A stretch of 64,000 nt of DNA from the NCBI GenBank assembly GCA_018818065.1, contig JAHISV010000002.1, positions 105,633 to 169,632 on the forward strand. Reading direction: 5' to 3'. The notes beneath the pieces were generated by a model. It was not told the origin of the DNA, made no database searches, and worked only from the letters and a program-made list of their open reading frames with translations. Position numbers and translations under genes: made by a program. This document shows positions 1 through 9,294 of the stretch, piece after piece. Each line of letters starts with the position of its first letter. The stretch's first letter is position 1. The stretch is from Bacteroidota bacterium (lineage in GTDB: Bacteria; Bacteroidota; Ignavibacteria; Ignavibacteriales; Melioribacteraceae).

Positions 1-946
1 TAATATTTGGTATTGAAGATATTCCCTTTACCTTGAAGTCAATATCGCGTTCCCTTTCAAGAATTAATGTACCTTTGAATTGTGGATTAAAAGTGTTCCG
101 GATTCTTAATTTTATATTTTTGTTAAGCGCCGGAAGCATTGTTGGCGGATGAATAACCTTAGCGCCAAAATGTGACATTTCCATGGCCTCTTCGTAGGTA
201 ACAGCCTTTACAGAGAATGCATTTTTTACTACGCGCGGATCAGCAGTCAATATACCATCAACATCAGTCCATATTTCGATCTCTTTAACATTTAACGCAG
301 CACCAAAAATTGATGCCGTATAATCAGAACCACCACGGCCAATTGTTGTTGTTTCATTCTCGGCAGTTGACCCTATAAAGCCTGTAATTATCTGAATAGA
401 TTTATGCTTTTTGAAGTACTCAATAATATTTTTATTGGTCTTTGCAAAATTAACTTTAGCGTTGCCAAAATTGTCATCTGTTTTGATAAGTAATCTGCTA
501 TCGAGGTATTCAGCTGACAATCCTTGTGATTGCATTGCAGAAGCAATAATTCTATTAGAAAAACGTTCTCCAAAACTCATTATATAATCCATCGAGCGCG
601 GTGTTAATTCTTTTGTAAGGAGAATGCCATGAAGGATTTCTTTGAGTTCTTTAAATAATTCTTCAATCCTTGGCAAGAGAAATTTCCGCTGTTTTTCTGC
701 TTTTACTAAATCGTCAATTGCAGTAATATGTCTTTGATAGATATTAGTATACTCCAAAAGATATTTGTCATCTCTTCTAACGGCCAATTCACTCGTTTCT
801 ATTAGTTGATCAGTAACACCCTGAAATGCTGAGAATACGACAGCAAACTTTTCTTTCTTCGCCACATAGGTTTTAAGTATGGATATTACTTGTTCGATTC
901 TCTGTGGTGTGCCCACGGAAGAACCACCGAATTTTAATAGTTTCAT
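1..946 (-). CDS. thrA: aspartate kinase, probably N-terminal part of ThrA-type aspartokinase/homoserine dehydrogenase (partial)
   Basis: The gene starts at the ATG at 944-946 and runs off the left edge, so only about 315 residues are visible. The N-terminus reads MKLLKFGGSSVGTPQRI, the kinase glycine loop. Further on are SPRSMDYIMSFGERFSN-like text, TIGRGGSDYTAS, IWTDVDGILTADPR and EMSHFGAKVIHPPT, which are the ATP/aspartate-binding blocks of the aspartokinase family. The enzyme makes aspartyl-phosphate, the first step to Lys, Thr, Met and Ile. The IRNTFNP segment before the ACT region resembles bifunctional ThrA rather than short LysC, but the homoserine dehydrogenase half lies outside the window, so the fusion is an inference. 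It lies 86 bp downstream of the PduT-like gene. Confidence 0.85.
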   Translation of the reverse strand, partial: MKLLKFGGSSVGTPQRIEQVISILKTYVAKKEKFAVVFSAFQGVTDQLIETSELAVRRDDKYLLEYTNIYQRHITAIDDLVKAEKQRKFLLPRIEELFKELKEILHGILLTKELTPRSMDYIMSFGERFSNRIIASAMQSQGLSAEYLDSRLLIKTDDNFGNAKVNFAKTNKNIIEYFKKHKSIQIITGFIGSTAENETTTIGRGGSDYTASIFGAALNVKEIEIWTDVDGILTADPRVVKNAFSVKAVTYEEAMEMSHFGAKVIHPPTMLPALNKNIKLRIRNTFNPQFKGTLILERERDIDFKVKGISSIPNI

Positions 947-1032
947 GTTATTTTGATAGGTTGGTTAAAAAATTAAAAGCAATAATACCCATAAGATGCA
1001 AAGTAATCAAGATAAACTTAGCATCCGGGGTT

Positions 1033-1578
1033 CTATACCATTTCACTAAGAAGTTCAGGTCTTGGTTGCGCGATAACAACTTTGTTTACCAAAAGTCCTC
1101 TATCGGATATCAACTTTGCACCAGAATCAACAGCACTTGTTACTGCTGCAACATCACCTGTAATTGTGCAAAACGCTTTTCCACCCAAAGCCATTGCTAA
1201 ACGGATTTCTATCAATTGAACACTCGCTGCTTTAACTGCAGCGTCAGCACCTTCAATAAGTGAAGCTACGGAAAATGATTCAAGTATACCCAAAGACTCA
1301 AGTTTTTCAACTTTTGAATGACCTGATAATGCTGGAAAAATATCGGGGTGAACATTAGGAATAACAAATGTATCAATAATTGCGAATTCTAAACTGTTTT
1401 TTGCGGCTTCCACAGCTGACTGAACCGCTGCAACATCACCACCAATTAGAACCATATATTTACCTGAACATATTGTACGTGAAAGGATAAGTGTTACATT
1501 TGAAGTCTTCAACATTATATCCGCACTTTGCATTCCCGCAGCTATACTGGATAATTCTACTAAACCTAATGAATTCAT
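1033..1578 (-). CDS. pduT: PduT-like tandem BMC-domain microcompartment shell protein
   Basis: About 181 residues made of two BMC domains in tandem (first GLVELSSIAAGMQSADIMLK, second beginning SLGILESFSVASLIEGADAA). This is the BMC-T trimer layout. The RTICSGKYMVLIGGDVAAV segment places a Cys near residue 37 in the loop that in PduT of the propanediol compartment holds a [4Fe-4S] cluster in the trimer pore. Expected role (family knowledge): passing electrons across the protein shell together with PduS. An ATG two codons further upstream (1584) is possible, but AAGGA sits only one or two bases from it and about seven from the ATG at 1578, so 1578 is preferred. It follows the PduS-like gene by about 20 bp and is co-transcribed with it. 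Confidence 0.88.
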   Translation of the reverse strand: MNSLGLVELSSIAAGMQSADIMLKTSNVTLILSRTICSGKYMVLIGGDVAAVQSAVEAAKNSLEFAIIDTFVIPNVHPDIFPALSGHSKVEKLESLGILESFSVASLIEGADAAVKAASVQLIEIRLAMALGGKAFCTITGDVAAVTSAVDSGAKLISDRGLLVNKVVIAQPRPELLSEMV

Positions 1579-1599
1579 ATTCATTTCCTTCTTAAGACT

Positions 1600-2913
1600 T
1601 TATGATGTAATAATAATATATTCTGCATTTACTTCTTTTATTTTACCACTAATAGAAGCATGAATTCTTGCTCCTAATTTCCCTTCTTCAACATCTCCAA
1701 TTAAATCACCTTTTGAAACAAAAGTATTTTCAGTAACAATTGCTTTTGCCGGAGCTCCGATATGTTGTTGTAGGGGAATTTTTACAAAATCCGGTGTAAA
1801 ATTAAGATCAACATAAGGAGTCTTAAACTCAAATTGAGTTACATTTAGCTTCATCATTAATTTTTTAATCGGTACCCTTCGCCCTTCCTTTATAGGATGC
1901 ACTTTGACGGGTTTGGGCTGTTCATATTTTATGTTATTCGCTCTAAGGTAATCTTTACCCTGATCACAAGCTTCCCGGGGGTAGAGATCTTCAGGACATG
2001 AATAAAGAGAACATAACCCGCAGGAGCAACACAAGGACGCGTATTGATTCCAAACAGATTCACCGGTTTTAGAAAAAGCCAACGAACGCATAACTTTATG
2101 CGGCTGAACATCGTAACCCAATAAATAGCGCGGGCACATTTCTGTGCAATAGCTGCATTGGTCACACGCTGATTTACCGATTCTGTTCATATCTTCAACG
2201 GGTCTTTCAAGTCTTTGTGCTAAGTAATGATTTCTTGGTATAACAATCAAACCCGCCGTTTTTTTCGTTATTGGAGCGTCAAGATCAAAGCTCAAACTGC
2301 CCATTAACAGGCCACTAACCATTATAGCAAAATCATCAGTAGTAAACCCCCCGGCGGCATTAATTGCATCTCTAAAAGAAGTCCCGATCGGCACAAAAAA
2401 TGAGCTTGGGTTTTTAACAAGCCCGGTAACTGTAATAAATTTTTCAGTTAAGGGAATTCCCTTGCTGGCATTGAACACGTTATAAAATGTTTCAACATTA
2501 TTTACTACACATCCAACATCCAAGGGGATGCCATAGGGAGGCATTAATCTATTAGTTGCCGTGTAAACCAATTCATATTCATCACCTGAGGGATAAAAAT
2601 CCCCCAATTCTGTCATTTCGATATCAGATTCTTCTATTTCTTTCTGAATTTTTTCAATAGCCAAATGATTCTTTGCTTTAATGCCAAAATAACCCTTTTT
2701 AGCACCTGTAGCTTTCATCATTAATTCCATACCTTCAACAATTTCAGAGGGAAAGTTAACCATCAATTCATAGTCTTTATGAATAAGGGGCTCACATTCG
2801 GCTCCATTTGCCAGAACAAATTCAACATTGGAATTTGCCTTTACATGCGTTGGAAAACCACCACCACCGGCACCAACAATACCTGCTTCAAATATTTGAT
2901 CAGACAGACTCAT
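1600..2913 (-). CDS. pduS: PduS-like microcompartment RnfC-type flavin/iron-sulfur oxidoreductase
   Basis: A 437-residue protein in the usual PduS range. N-terminal GIVGAGGGGFPTHVK is the Rossmann-like FMN/NADH-binding start shared with RnfC and Complex I NuoF. An SLBB-like middle follows. Two ferredoxin-type cysteine clusters are visible, CDQCSYCTEMCP near residue 250 and CCSCGLCSLYSCP near residue 295. A C-terminal barrel-sandwich segment (HIGAPAKAIV then KGDLIGDVEEGKLG) ends the protein. In propanediol compartments PduS reduces cobalamin or recycles NADH and binds PduT, and the PduT-like gene is indeed next. AAAGGA lies just upstream of the ATG. The start overlaps the end of the PP2C gene by 14 bp, which suggests translational coupling. 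No signature compartment enzyme is visible in the window. Confidence 0.88.
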   Translation of the reverse strand: MSLSDQIFEAGIVGAGGGGFPTHVKANSNVEFVLANGAECEPLIHKDYELMVNFPSEIVEGMELMMKATGAKKGYFGIKAKNHLAIEKIQKEIEESDIEMTELGDFYPSGDEYELVYTATNRLMPPYGIPLDVGCVVNNVETFYNVFNASKGIPLTEKFITVTGLVKNPSSFFVPIGTSFRDAINAAGGFTTDDFAIMVSGLLMGSLSFDLDAPITKKTAGLIVIPRNHYLAQRLERPVEDMNRIGKSACDQCSYCTEMCPRYLLGYDVQPHKVMRSLAFSKTGESVWNQYASLCCSCGLCSLYSCPEDLYPREACDQGKDYLRANNIKYEQPKPVKVHPIKEGRRVPIKKLMMKLNVTQFEFKTPYVDLNFTPDFVKIPLQQHIGAPAKAIVTENTFVSKGDLIGDVEEGKLGARIHASISGKIKEVNAEYIIITS

Positions 2914-4150
2914 TTTTTTCCTTTCTCTTAATCACAACAAGGGTCTTATCATCCTGATACTGGCTATCACTTGTAGAAAAATGCATAACATCCTGCAAGA
3001 TCAATTGAGCAATCTCCTTGGACGATTTATCAACATTTGCAATCAAAGCTTTCTGCAACCTTTCTTCCGAGTAAAGATCGTACTTGTTATTGGCCGCTTC
3101 AACTATACCATCGCTGTATATAACTAATACATCGCCATCCTCAAAATTAACACTATCAGTCTCATATTTAGAGTGTGGCGCCGGTCCTAACAATGGTCCG
3201 GTGGGATCAAGAGTGATAATTTCATTTTTTCTTTTTTTATAAAAAAACGGAGGGTTATGCCCTGCATTTGCATAAAGGAATAATCCTTTCTTATCATTCG
3301 AAAGCTCACCATAGAACATAGTAGCAAACTTATCATCACTGAATATTTTATTTACGAGCATATTCATTCTATACATTAAGGGAGAGATTTTAATTTCAAA
3401 TTCGCAAGCCATCCTTACTGCACCTGAAATATACATAGCCTCAGCAGCTGCACCAAAGCCTTTCGAAGCAGCATCTCCTACCACTATACCTAATCGATCA
3501 CCATGTGCACCTATGCTTAAGTAATCGAAAAAATCCCCTCCCAATATTTCTGCAGGAACTGCAACGCCAAAAATATCATATTTATGAAAGTCCACAGCAT
3601 GCTCCGGCAGGATGCTTTTCTGAATCTGCTTAGCTTTATCAATACCATCAATTAGATTTTTTTGTGTATGTGCTAACTGGCGTTCTTTTAGTTTAGAAGT
3701 AAGAGCAGTGGCAAGAATATTCAAAGTATATCTAAGTTTTTCATTTATTTCTTCACTGTTCACGGCAATCAAGTACTTATAGTACTTAGTGCCATTTACT
3801 TTAATTTTTTCTCCTACACCGGAAGCTGAATAGCGCAGAATTCCTTTTTGAATAAGTACTTCATCGGTTTCATCTGCTAAAATAGTCCTTTCTTCTGCTA
3901 CTTCAGCAAAATAGGGAAAATCAGAAATCTTTTGGACATGATTTTCATCAATTTTTTCAACATTGCCTGCCTGGTAGAGAAGTTTATAGTGTTGTTGCTG
4001 AGGAATTAATTCCCATAGTCTGCCACCAGTAACTCCTACACTATCATTGTTAACAATTTGTTGAACAATCATAATTAATAAATCTTTGTCACTTTTACAT
4101 TTTTCCGAAGCGACTGTTTCAATAGTTCTATATAGTTTTTTCTGATCCAT
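2900..4150 (-). CDS. GAF-like / PP2C (SpoIIE-RsbU type) serine phosphatase
   Basis: A 416-residue cytoplasmic protein. Residues 1-150 look like a GAF-type sensor domain, followed by a short helical linker (KAKQIQKSILPE) typical of RsbU phosphatases. The PP2C-type domain has GGDFFDY at 204-210, GDAASKGFGAA at 225-235, NAGHNPPF, and YSDGIVEA; the aspartates of the first two and of SDG are the metal ligands of the family. Such proteins usually dephosphorylate an anti-sigma antagonist or another signalling partner. No antagonist or anti-sigma gene is in the neighbourhood. Its 3' end overlaps the PduS-like gene by 14 bp, so it may be part of the microcompartment operon and could link expression to a signal. 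That link is an inference. Confidence 0.85.
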   Translation of the reverse strand: MDQKKLYRTIETVASEKCKSDKDLLIMIVQQIVNNDSVGVTGGRLWELIPQQQHYKLLYQAGNVEKIDENHVQKISDFPYFAEVAEERTILADETDEVLIQKGILRYSASGVGEKIKVNGTKYYKYLIAVNSEEINEKLRYTLNILATALTSKLKERQLAHTQKNLIDGIDKAKQIQKSILPEHAVDFHKYDIFGVAVPAEILGGDFFDYLSIGAHGDRLGIVVGDAASKGFGAAAEAMYISGAVRMACEFEIKISPLMYRMNMLVNKIFSDDKFATMFYGELSNDKKGLFLYANAGHNPPFFYKKRKNEIITLDPTGPLLGPAPHSKYETDSVNFEDGDVLVIYSDGIVEAANNKYDLYSEERLQKALIANVDKSSKEIAQLILQDVMHFSTSDSQYQDDKTLVVIKRKEKNESV

Positions 4151-4261
4151 TATTTGAATTTTATCTCTGATTATTGGGTATAAACTAAGTTGAAATTTAT
4201 TACTATGATTAGTCTAATGCAAGGTATCTATAACCATTATATTAGATATGGCACCACTTTC

Positions 4262-4288
4262 GCTCACCAACCATTTAGATTGATGAGC
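4262..4288. other. stem-loop downstream of the M64 peptidase gene
   Basis: Arms GCTCACCAA (4262-4270) and TTGATGAGC (4280-4288) pair over nine positions with one G-U, with a nine-base loop. It lies 20 bp past the peptidase stop codon on the minus strand, where a terminator would be. On that strand it is not followed by a U-run, so it is at best a weak or factor-dependent terminator or an mRNA 3'-end stabiliser. Confidence 0.4.
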
Positions 4289-4308
4289 AAAAAATTCTTT
4301 CACTGAAT

Positions 4309-5574
4309 CTATTGAATGAATGTGCTGATGACTTTTCTAATTGCCTCTTTACAAACATCATTAAACTCATTTGATTTGAAGGTTCTCATAATACTGTCAA
4401 ATGTAGGTCTGTATACGCCCTCATCTGCATACCCGGCTCCTTCAAATGCCCCATATGTTTTATGATACATCTCGTGAGATGGAGTTGGAAGCGGTGTATT
4501 TTCATCAACCATCTGTTTCCATTTGCTATCAAAATCAGTTAACGTTGTTATGTTAGGTTCCCAAGGTTCAATATCCTTTGGATAATAATCCTGATAAGTA
4601 GGGTCGTTTCCATATTCATCGGCCAGTCCGGCAAGACCATGTCCAAATTCGTGAATGAATATTTGATTGGTTACAGCGTGGTGAGCAGCTGTTAGCGAGT
4701 AATAATTATATATAGCACCGCCACCATATTTTTCTGTATTAACAATTATATAAATCTGGTCGTAAGGTGCGTTCGCTGCAACATTACGAACTTTATGATA
4801 ATCAGTAGTCATCAAATACCGTTCACTTCTAAAAGTGTAGAAGTTTGAATTAAGCAGAGTTTTCTTCCAGATTGAATCACCCGGGATATCAGTTCCTGAC
4901 TCTTGTGAGGGAGCGTTTATTCCCCAAACATTGATATCATCTTTGAACTCATCAAAGGGTGAATAGCTAAATAGATATTCAACCATCTTATTACAATCTT
5001 CTTTGAACAATTCCATTTCATCTGCCGCGTAACCCTCAGGAAGAAGTAAAATGTCCAGCTTTGTATGAGGGTCTCCGCTGTAATGGACTTTGAAATTTGC
5101 AAAAACTTCTTTTCCTTCTTTTCGAATCATGTAATCATTCGGGTCAACAATGTATTCAAATATCTTCCCAAAATTATTACGGCGATCTCTTTTATAAAGC
5201 TCAACGCGTGCTTCCATCTTTGGATACGGAAATATTATTGTACCATCGAATGAGCGTTTAGTGGTTTTAGCTTCCTCAGTTGATTGCCATTCCTGATAAA
5301 GATGATTAAATCCTCGTGAATAAATCATAATGTTGGATTTAACATCAAAAACCTTAAAGAAATAATTACCATAAACAAGTTGATCAATCAATTGAGTCTT
5401 CGATCCACCCCAATAAGGCTCTTCAATAATATCTTTTAAGGAAATTATTTCCGATGTTCGATCACCTGTATGTAAGATGTCAATTCGCAAAGATTTATCA
5501 ACAAAATAATTATCAAAACTTACTTGCGCCGATACGCCTGTTACTAGCAATAGAATAAATAATAATTTTTTCAA
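4309..5574 (-). CDS. secreted M64-family (IgA-peptidase-like) zinc metallopeptidase
   Basis: A 421-residue protein with a clear signal peptide (MKKLLFILLLVTGVSAQ, cleavage after the Ala-Gln region). An N-terminal beta-rich domain (about 20-165) precedes the peptidase domain. The zinc motif HEFGHGLAGLADEY begins at about residue 308; HEFGH plus the downstream acidic residues matches the M64 family, whose founder is the Clostridium ramosum IgA peptidase. LDILLLPEGY near residue 173 is the other conserved block of the family. Members in free-living FCB bacteria are probably general periplasmic or secreted proteases, so immunoglobulin cleavage should not be assumed. No type IX sorting domain is seen. 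Followed by a stem-loop; pyrE lies 18 bp upstream. Confidence 0.85.
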   Translation of the reverse strand: MKKLLFILLLVTGVSAQVSFDNYFVDKSLRIDILHTGDRTSEIISLKDIIEEPYWGGSKTQLIDQLVYGNYFFKVFDVKSNIMIYSRGFNHLYQEWQSTEEAKTTKRSFDGTIIFPYPKMEARVELYKRDRRNNFGKIFEYIVDPNDYMIRKEGKEVFANFKVHYSGDPHTKLDILLLPEGYAADEMELFKEDCNKMVEYLFSYSPFDEFKDDINVWGINAPSQESGTDIPGDSIWKKTLLNSNFYTFRSERYLMTTDYHKVRNVAANAPYDQIYIIVNTEKYGGGAIYNYYSLTAAHHAVTNQIFIHEFGHGLAGLADEYGNDPTYQDYYPKDIEPWEPNITTLTDFDSKWKQMVDENTPLPTPSHEMYHKTYGAFEGAGYADEGVYRPTFDSIMRTFKSNEFNDVCKEAIRKVISTFIQ

Positions 5575-5592
5575 GATTCCCCCGAATCAGTT

Positions 5593-6168
5593 TTATTTTA
5601 TTTTACGTGAACCTGGTTTAACTAATTCCAATCCTTCTTTACAGATTGGACAATTGTCAGGTTCGTATGATATTACTTCCAATTGTAATGTGCTTTTCAT
5701 GGGGACACCAAAATCAGCTTTACCATTACTCCGATCCACAATAACACCAACACCAACAACAACGGCTCCCTTTTCTTTGGCAATATCAATAACTTCCTGC
5801 ACGGAACCGCCAGTGGTAACAACATCTTCACAAACTAATACTCTCTCGCCTTTCTTAATCTCGAAACTTCTTCTTAAAGTCATTTTTTTATCTTCGCGTT
5901 CAGCCCAAATAAAACGAGCACCTAATTGCCTTGCTACTTCCTGTCCCACAACTATTCCGCCGATTGCAGGGGCAATAACTGTTTCAATATTTTTGTCTTT
6001 ATATTCCTCAGCTAAAACCTGACAAATTTCTGAAGTTTGCTTTGTGTATTGTAAAACTTGAGCACACTGAAAATATTTGTTGCTGTGTCTGCCTGATGTT
6101 AGTAAAAAATGCCCTTCAAGTAAAGCATTTGTACTTTTAAACGTTTCTAATATTTTTTCGTCAGTCAT
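5593..6168 (-). CDS. pyrE: orotate phosphoribosyltransferase
   Basis: Transfers the phosphoribosyl group of PRPP to orotate to give OMP in de novo pyrimidine synthesis. The PRPP-binding loop VLVCEDVVTTGGSV lies near residue 110; FLLTSGRHSNKYFQ near residue 25 and the IAPAIGGIVVGQEVA block near residue 70 are typical of PyrE. About 191 residues, slightly shorter than the E. coli enzyme, with a C-terminal CPIC pair found in the PyrE branch that is fused or related to archaeal types. A TTG at 6183 is also in frame, but the ATG at 6168 giving MTDEKILETF is the likelier start. It overlaps the end of the pterin dehydratase gene by eight bases. Confidence 0.93.
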   Translation of the reverse strand: MTDEKILETFKSTNALLEGHFLLTSGRHSNKYFQCAQVLQYTKQTSEICQVLAEEYKDKNIETVIAPAIGGIVVGQEVARQLGARFIWAEREDKKMTLRRSFEIKKGERVLVCEDVVTTGGSVQEVIDIAKEKGAVVVGVGVIVDRSNGKADFGVPMKSTLQLEVISYEPDNCPICKEGLELVKPGSRKIK

Positions 6169-6448
6169 TCTTAATTTTCTCAATTTTAGTTAATAATTCA
6201 AAATCTTTTTCAGTCACCCCACCCTCGCTATGAGTAGAGAGTGTTACTTTAACTCTATTCCAGGAGTGTAAAAGAATATCGGGATGATGATCCATTTTCT
6301 CGGACTCGATGCCAATTTCTACAATAAAAGCAATAGCCCTTGAAAAATCCTTACAAATATACTCTTTAAAAAGAAAATCGCCTGAATAATTCCATTCACA
6401 ATGAATTTCCAGGCGATCTCTTATAATTTCTTCAGTTAGCTTTGCCAT
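6161..6448 (-). CDS. phhB: pterin-4-alpha-carbinolamine dehydratase
   Basis: A 95-residue protein matching the whole small PCD fold. HHPDILLHSWNRVKVTLSTH carries the two adjacent histidines and the Pro-Asp of the active site, and the C-terminal segment is the usual GGVTEKDFELLTKIE helix. It dehydrates 4a-hydroxytetrahydrobiopterin, normally recycling the pterin used by aromatic amino acid hydroxylases, though many bacteria carry it without such a hydroxylase, as seems the case within this window. It starts eight bases after the clpC stop codon and overlaps pyrE, so it is the middle gene of a clpC-phhB-pyrE transcript. Confidence 0.9.
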   Translation of the reverse strand: MAKLTEEIIRDRLEIHCEWNYSGDFLFKEYICKDFSRAIAFIVEIGIESEKMDHHPDILLHSWNRVKVTLSTHSEGGVTEKDFELLTKIEKIKND

Positions 6449-6456
6449 TATTGGGT

Positions 6457-9012
6457 TTATTTGCCTTCTGTATCCTCATTAATGGTAGCATCAGGAACTT
6501 CCGCATTTAAATCGTCATCATCATCCAATTCAGTGTTGCTGCCGATTTTTTTGGAAATGAAGTGAAGTTCATCAGCATTTTTTTTGTGCTTTACTATTAT
6601 TTTTTCACCTTCTTTAATACTTTGCATCAATAATTCTTCTGCCAAAGGGTCTTCAACAAATCTCTGAATTGCCCGTTTCAATGGTCTGGCACCAAACTTC
6701 TCGTCAAATCCTTTGTCGGCTAGGAACTCATGAGCACTTTTGTGCAATTCTATTTCCATTTTCTGCTCTTTCAAATTTGCAATCAGATCGCGCATCTCAA
6801 CACTTATAATATTCTTAATGTCTTCCTTATCAAGATTTCTAAAAACAATTGTATCATCAATTCTATTAACAAACTCGGGATTGAAAAGGCGTTTCATGGC
6901 ATCTTCAACTGTATCTTTTAAGTGTTTATACTTATCAGTATCATCACCACCACCAAAGCCATAACCACCCGTGGCTTTTATCTCTTTAGTACCAACGTTG
7001 GAGGTCATAATGATAATTGTATTCTTAAAATCTATTCTACGTCCAAGACTATCAGTAACCTGACCGTCATCAAGTACTTGTAGAAGTATATTAAAAACAT
7101 CGGGATGAGCTTTTTCTATTTCATCAAAAAGAACCACAGAATATGGTTTTCTTCTAACTCTTTCTGTTAATTGCCCGCCTTCTTCATACCCAACATATCC
7201 GGGAGGTGCACCTACAAGACGTGAGACAGCATACTTCTCCATATACTCACTCATATCAATTCTTATCAATGCGTCCTCTGTATCGAATAAATAACGGGCT
7301 AATACCTTAGCAAGCTCCGTCTTTCCAACACCAGTAGGTCCAAGAAAAATAAAACTACCGATTGGTTTGTTCGGACTCTTCAATCCGGCTCTGGTTCTTC
7401 TAATAGCTTTTGTTAACTTGGCTATCGCTTCATCCTGACCAATAATTTTTTCCTTAAGAACTTTATCCATCTTCATTAATTTTTCGGATTCAGCCTGAAC
7501 TACACGTTTTACCGGAATACCTGTCATCATCGCTACAACAGTAGCTATGTCTTCTTCAGTTACGTCATCTATCTGGTCTTTGGTTTTAGTATCCCACTCT
7601 TTTTTTGCCACTTCCAAATCAGATTGTAGTTGACGCTCAGTATCACGTAATCTTGCAGCTTCTTCGTAATCCTGATGTTTAACAACACGAATTTTATCTT
7701 TTCTTACTTCCTCAATTTTGCCTTCTAATACAAGAATTTCTTCAGAAACAGTAAAGTTTCCCATATGAACTCTTGAACCTGCTTCGTCAAGCACATCAAT
7801 TGCCTTGTCTGGCAGATAACGATCTGTAATATATCTGTCACTCATTCTAACTGAGTTAATAATTGCTTCGTCAGAATATCTAACGTGATGATGCTCTTCG
7901 TACTTAAATTTAATATGATTGAGAATCTGAATAGTTTCATCAACTGTTGGAGGCTCCACCATAACTTTCTGAAATCTTCTATCTAAAGCACCATCAGTTT
8001 CAACAAACTTTCTGTATTCATCAAGAGTTGTAGCACCGATACATTGAATGTCGCCACGAGCAAGTGCAGGTTTGAACATATTTGAGGCGTCTAGCGAACC
8101 AGAAGCACCACCGGCGCCTACTAATGTGTGAAGCTCATCAATAAATAATATTACGTCTTCCGCTTTTTCAAGTTCGGTCATAAGAGCTTTCATACGCTCT
8201 TCGAATTGACCACGATACTTTGTCCCTGCAACAAGACCAGCAAGATCGAGAGTTACAACTCTCTTATCCTGAAGAATTCTGGGTACCTTGCGCTGAATAA
8301 TTTTCAGGGCTAAACCTTCGGCAATGGCAGTTTTACCAACACCTGGCTCACCTATTAAAACAGGATTGTTTTTCTTTCTGCGACTTAGAACCTGCGCCAC
8401 ACGTTCTATTTCTTTTTCACGACCAACAACCGGATCAAGTTTATCTTCCTGAGCGTATTTTGTTAAGTCTCTGCCGAAATTGTCAAGAACCGGTGTCTTT
8501 GTCTTATCCTGCTTTTTTCCGCCTTGAGCTGGTTGTCCACTACCTTCACCTTGCGAATAGCTTTTCTCGCTGCTTTTGCTGGATAGGATGTTATTCAATT
8601 CTGCTCTGGCGTTATCGTAATTAACATTGAACTGATGTAAAATCTGGGTAGCAATATTATCTTCATCTCTCAGAAGAGAAAGTAGAATATGTTCTGTGCC
8701 AATAACATCAGACTTATATATTTTTGATTCAATCTGAGTAATTTTTAGAACCTTCTCAGCCTGCTTCGTTAATGGAATGTTTCCAATGGTTAGAGTACCA
8801 CCGGAAGTTCTAACTGTATCTTCAATAGCTTTCTTTAGTTTAATCAAATCAACGTCAATATTACGAAGAATTTTTACGGCAACACCTTGTCCTTCTCTAA
8901 CTATTCCTAACAACAGGTGTTCAGTTCCTATGTAATCATGCCCCAATCTCAGAGCTTCTTCTCTGCTGAGCCTAATCACTTCCTGTACACGTTCCGAAAA
9001 GTTGCCTTCCAT
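6457..9012 (-). CDS. clpC: ATP-dependent Clp protease ATP-binding subunit ClpC
   Basis: An 851-residue Hsp100 unfoldase feeding ClpP. The N domain (1-150) has the paired Clp-N repeats ([20 protein letters not shown] and its echo). The first AAA+ module has Walker [14 protein letters not shown], a UVR-bearing middle region ([17 protein letters not shown]) that marks ClpC rather than ClpA or ClpB, and the second AAA+ has [15 protein letters not shown]. The ClpP-binding tripeptide loop sits in the second module (the GYGFGGG region is nearby). An odd acidic tail ([11 protein letters not shown]) ends the protein. No CtsR-McsAB cluster as in Firmicutes accompanies it, so control must differ. First gene of the clpC-phhB-pyrE run. 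Confidence 0.95.
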   Translation of the reverse strand: MEGNFSERVQEVIRLSREEALRLGHDYIGTEHLLLGIVREGQGVAVKILRNIDVDLIKLKKAIEDTVRTSGGTLTIGNIPLTKQAEKVLKITQIESKIYKSDVIGTEHILLSLLRDEDNIATQILHQFNVNYDNARAELNNILSSKSSEKSYSQGEGSGQPAQGGKKQDKTKTPVLDNFGRDLTKYAQEDKLDPVVGREKEIERVAQVLSRRKKNNPVLIGEPGVGKTAIAEGLALKIIQRKVPRILQDKRVVTLDLAGLVAGTKYRGQFEERMKALMTELEKAEDVILFIDELHTLVGAGGASGSLDASNMFKPALARGDIQCIGATTLDEYRKFVETDGALDRRFQKVMVEPPTVDETIQILNHIKFKYEEHHHVRYSDEAIINSVRMSDRYITDRYLPDKAIDVLDEAGSRVHMGNFTVSEEILVLEGKIEEVRKDKIRVVKHQDYEEAARLRDTERQLQSDLEVAKKEWDTKTKDQIDDVTEEDIATVVAMMTGIPVKRVVQAESEKLMKMDKVLKEKIIGQDEAIAKLTKAIRRTRAGLKSPNKPIGSFIFLGPTGVGKTELAKVLARYLFDTEDALIRIDMSEYMEKYAVSRLVGAPPGYVGYEEGGQLTERVRRKPYSVVLFDEIEKAHPDVFNILLQVLDDGQVTDSLGRRIDFKNTIIIMTSNVGTKEIKATGGYGFGGGDDTDKYKHLKDTVEDAMKRLFNPEFVNRIDDTIVFRNLDKEDIKNIISVEMRDLIANLKEQKMEIELHKSAHEFLADKGFDEKFGARPLKRAIQRFVEDPLAEELLMQSIKEGEKIIVKHKKNADELHFISKKIGSNTELDDDDDLNAEVPDATINEDTEGK

Positions 9013-9294
9013 GATATAATTCCTTTTTTTATCTACAAATTACAACAGTAAGTATACACAAATTGTTTCAAACGAAATATACTGATTGGTAGTACCCCAA
9101 TCAAGGATGTATAAACACACTATTAAACTTTGGAATTCCTAAAATGCATAATTTGTTTAAAAATTGTTATTAATTGCCGATTCGCTTCAGAAACTTAATG
9201 AGAATAAGATTGTAATAAACAGGTCAAAACTTTAACTTACGATCAGAATTAAAGTCCTTGAATAATTATCAAATAGAGTAGGAGTACAGAACGT
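9013..9294. other. divergent intergenic region between clpC and floA, with a small inverted repeat
   Basis: A 282-bp AT-rich spacer that must hold the promoters of both divergent genes. GATTGG (9084-9089) and CCAATC (9097-9102) form a short perfect inverted repeat with a seven-base spacer that could be an operator. GGAG about ten bases before the floA ATG is its likely ribosome binding site. No CtsR- or HrcA/CIRCE-type operator was recognised by eye, and no small gene is supported. Confidence 0.4.

Noticed and set aside
4249..4264. TGGCAC-N5-TCGC resembling a sigma-54 promoter
   Set aside because: The second half differs from TTGC and there is no gene in the right direction downstream.
9013..9294. 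CtsR or CIRCE operator upstream of clpC
   Set aside because: No matching heptad or TTAGCACTC-type repeat seen; only a short GATTGG/CCAATC inverted repeat.
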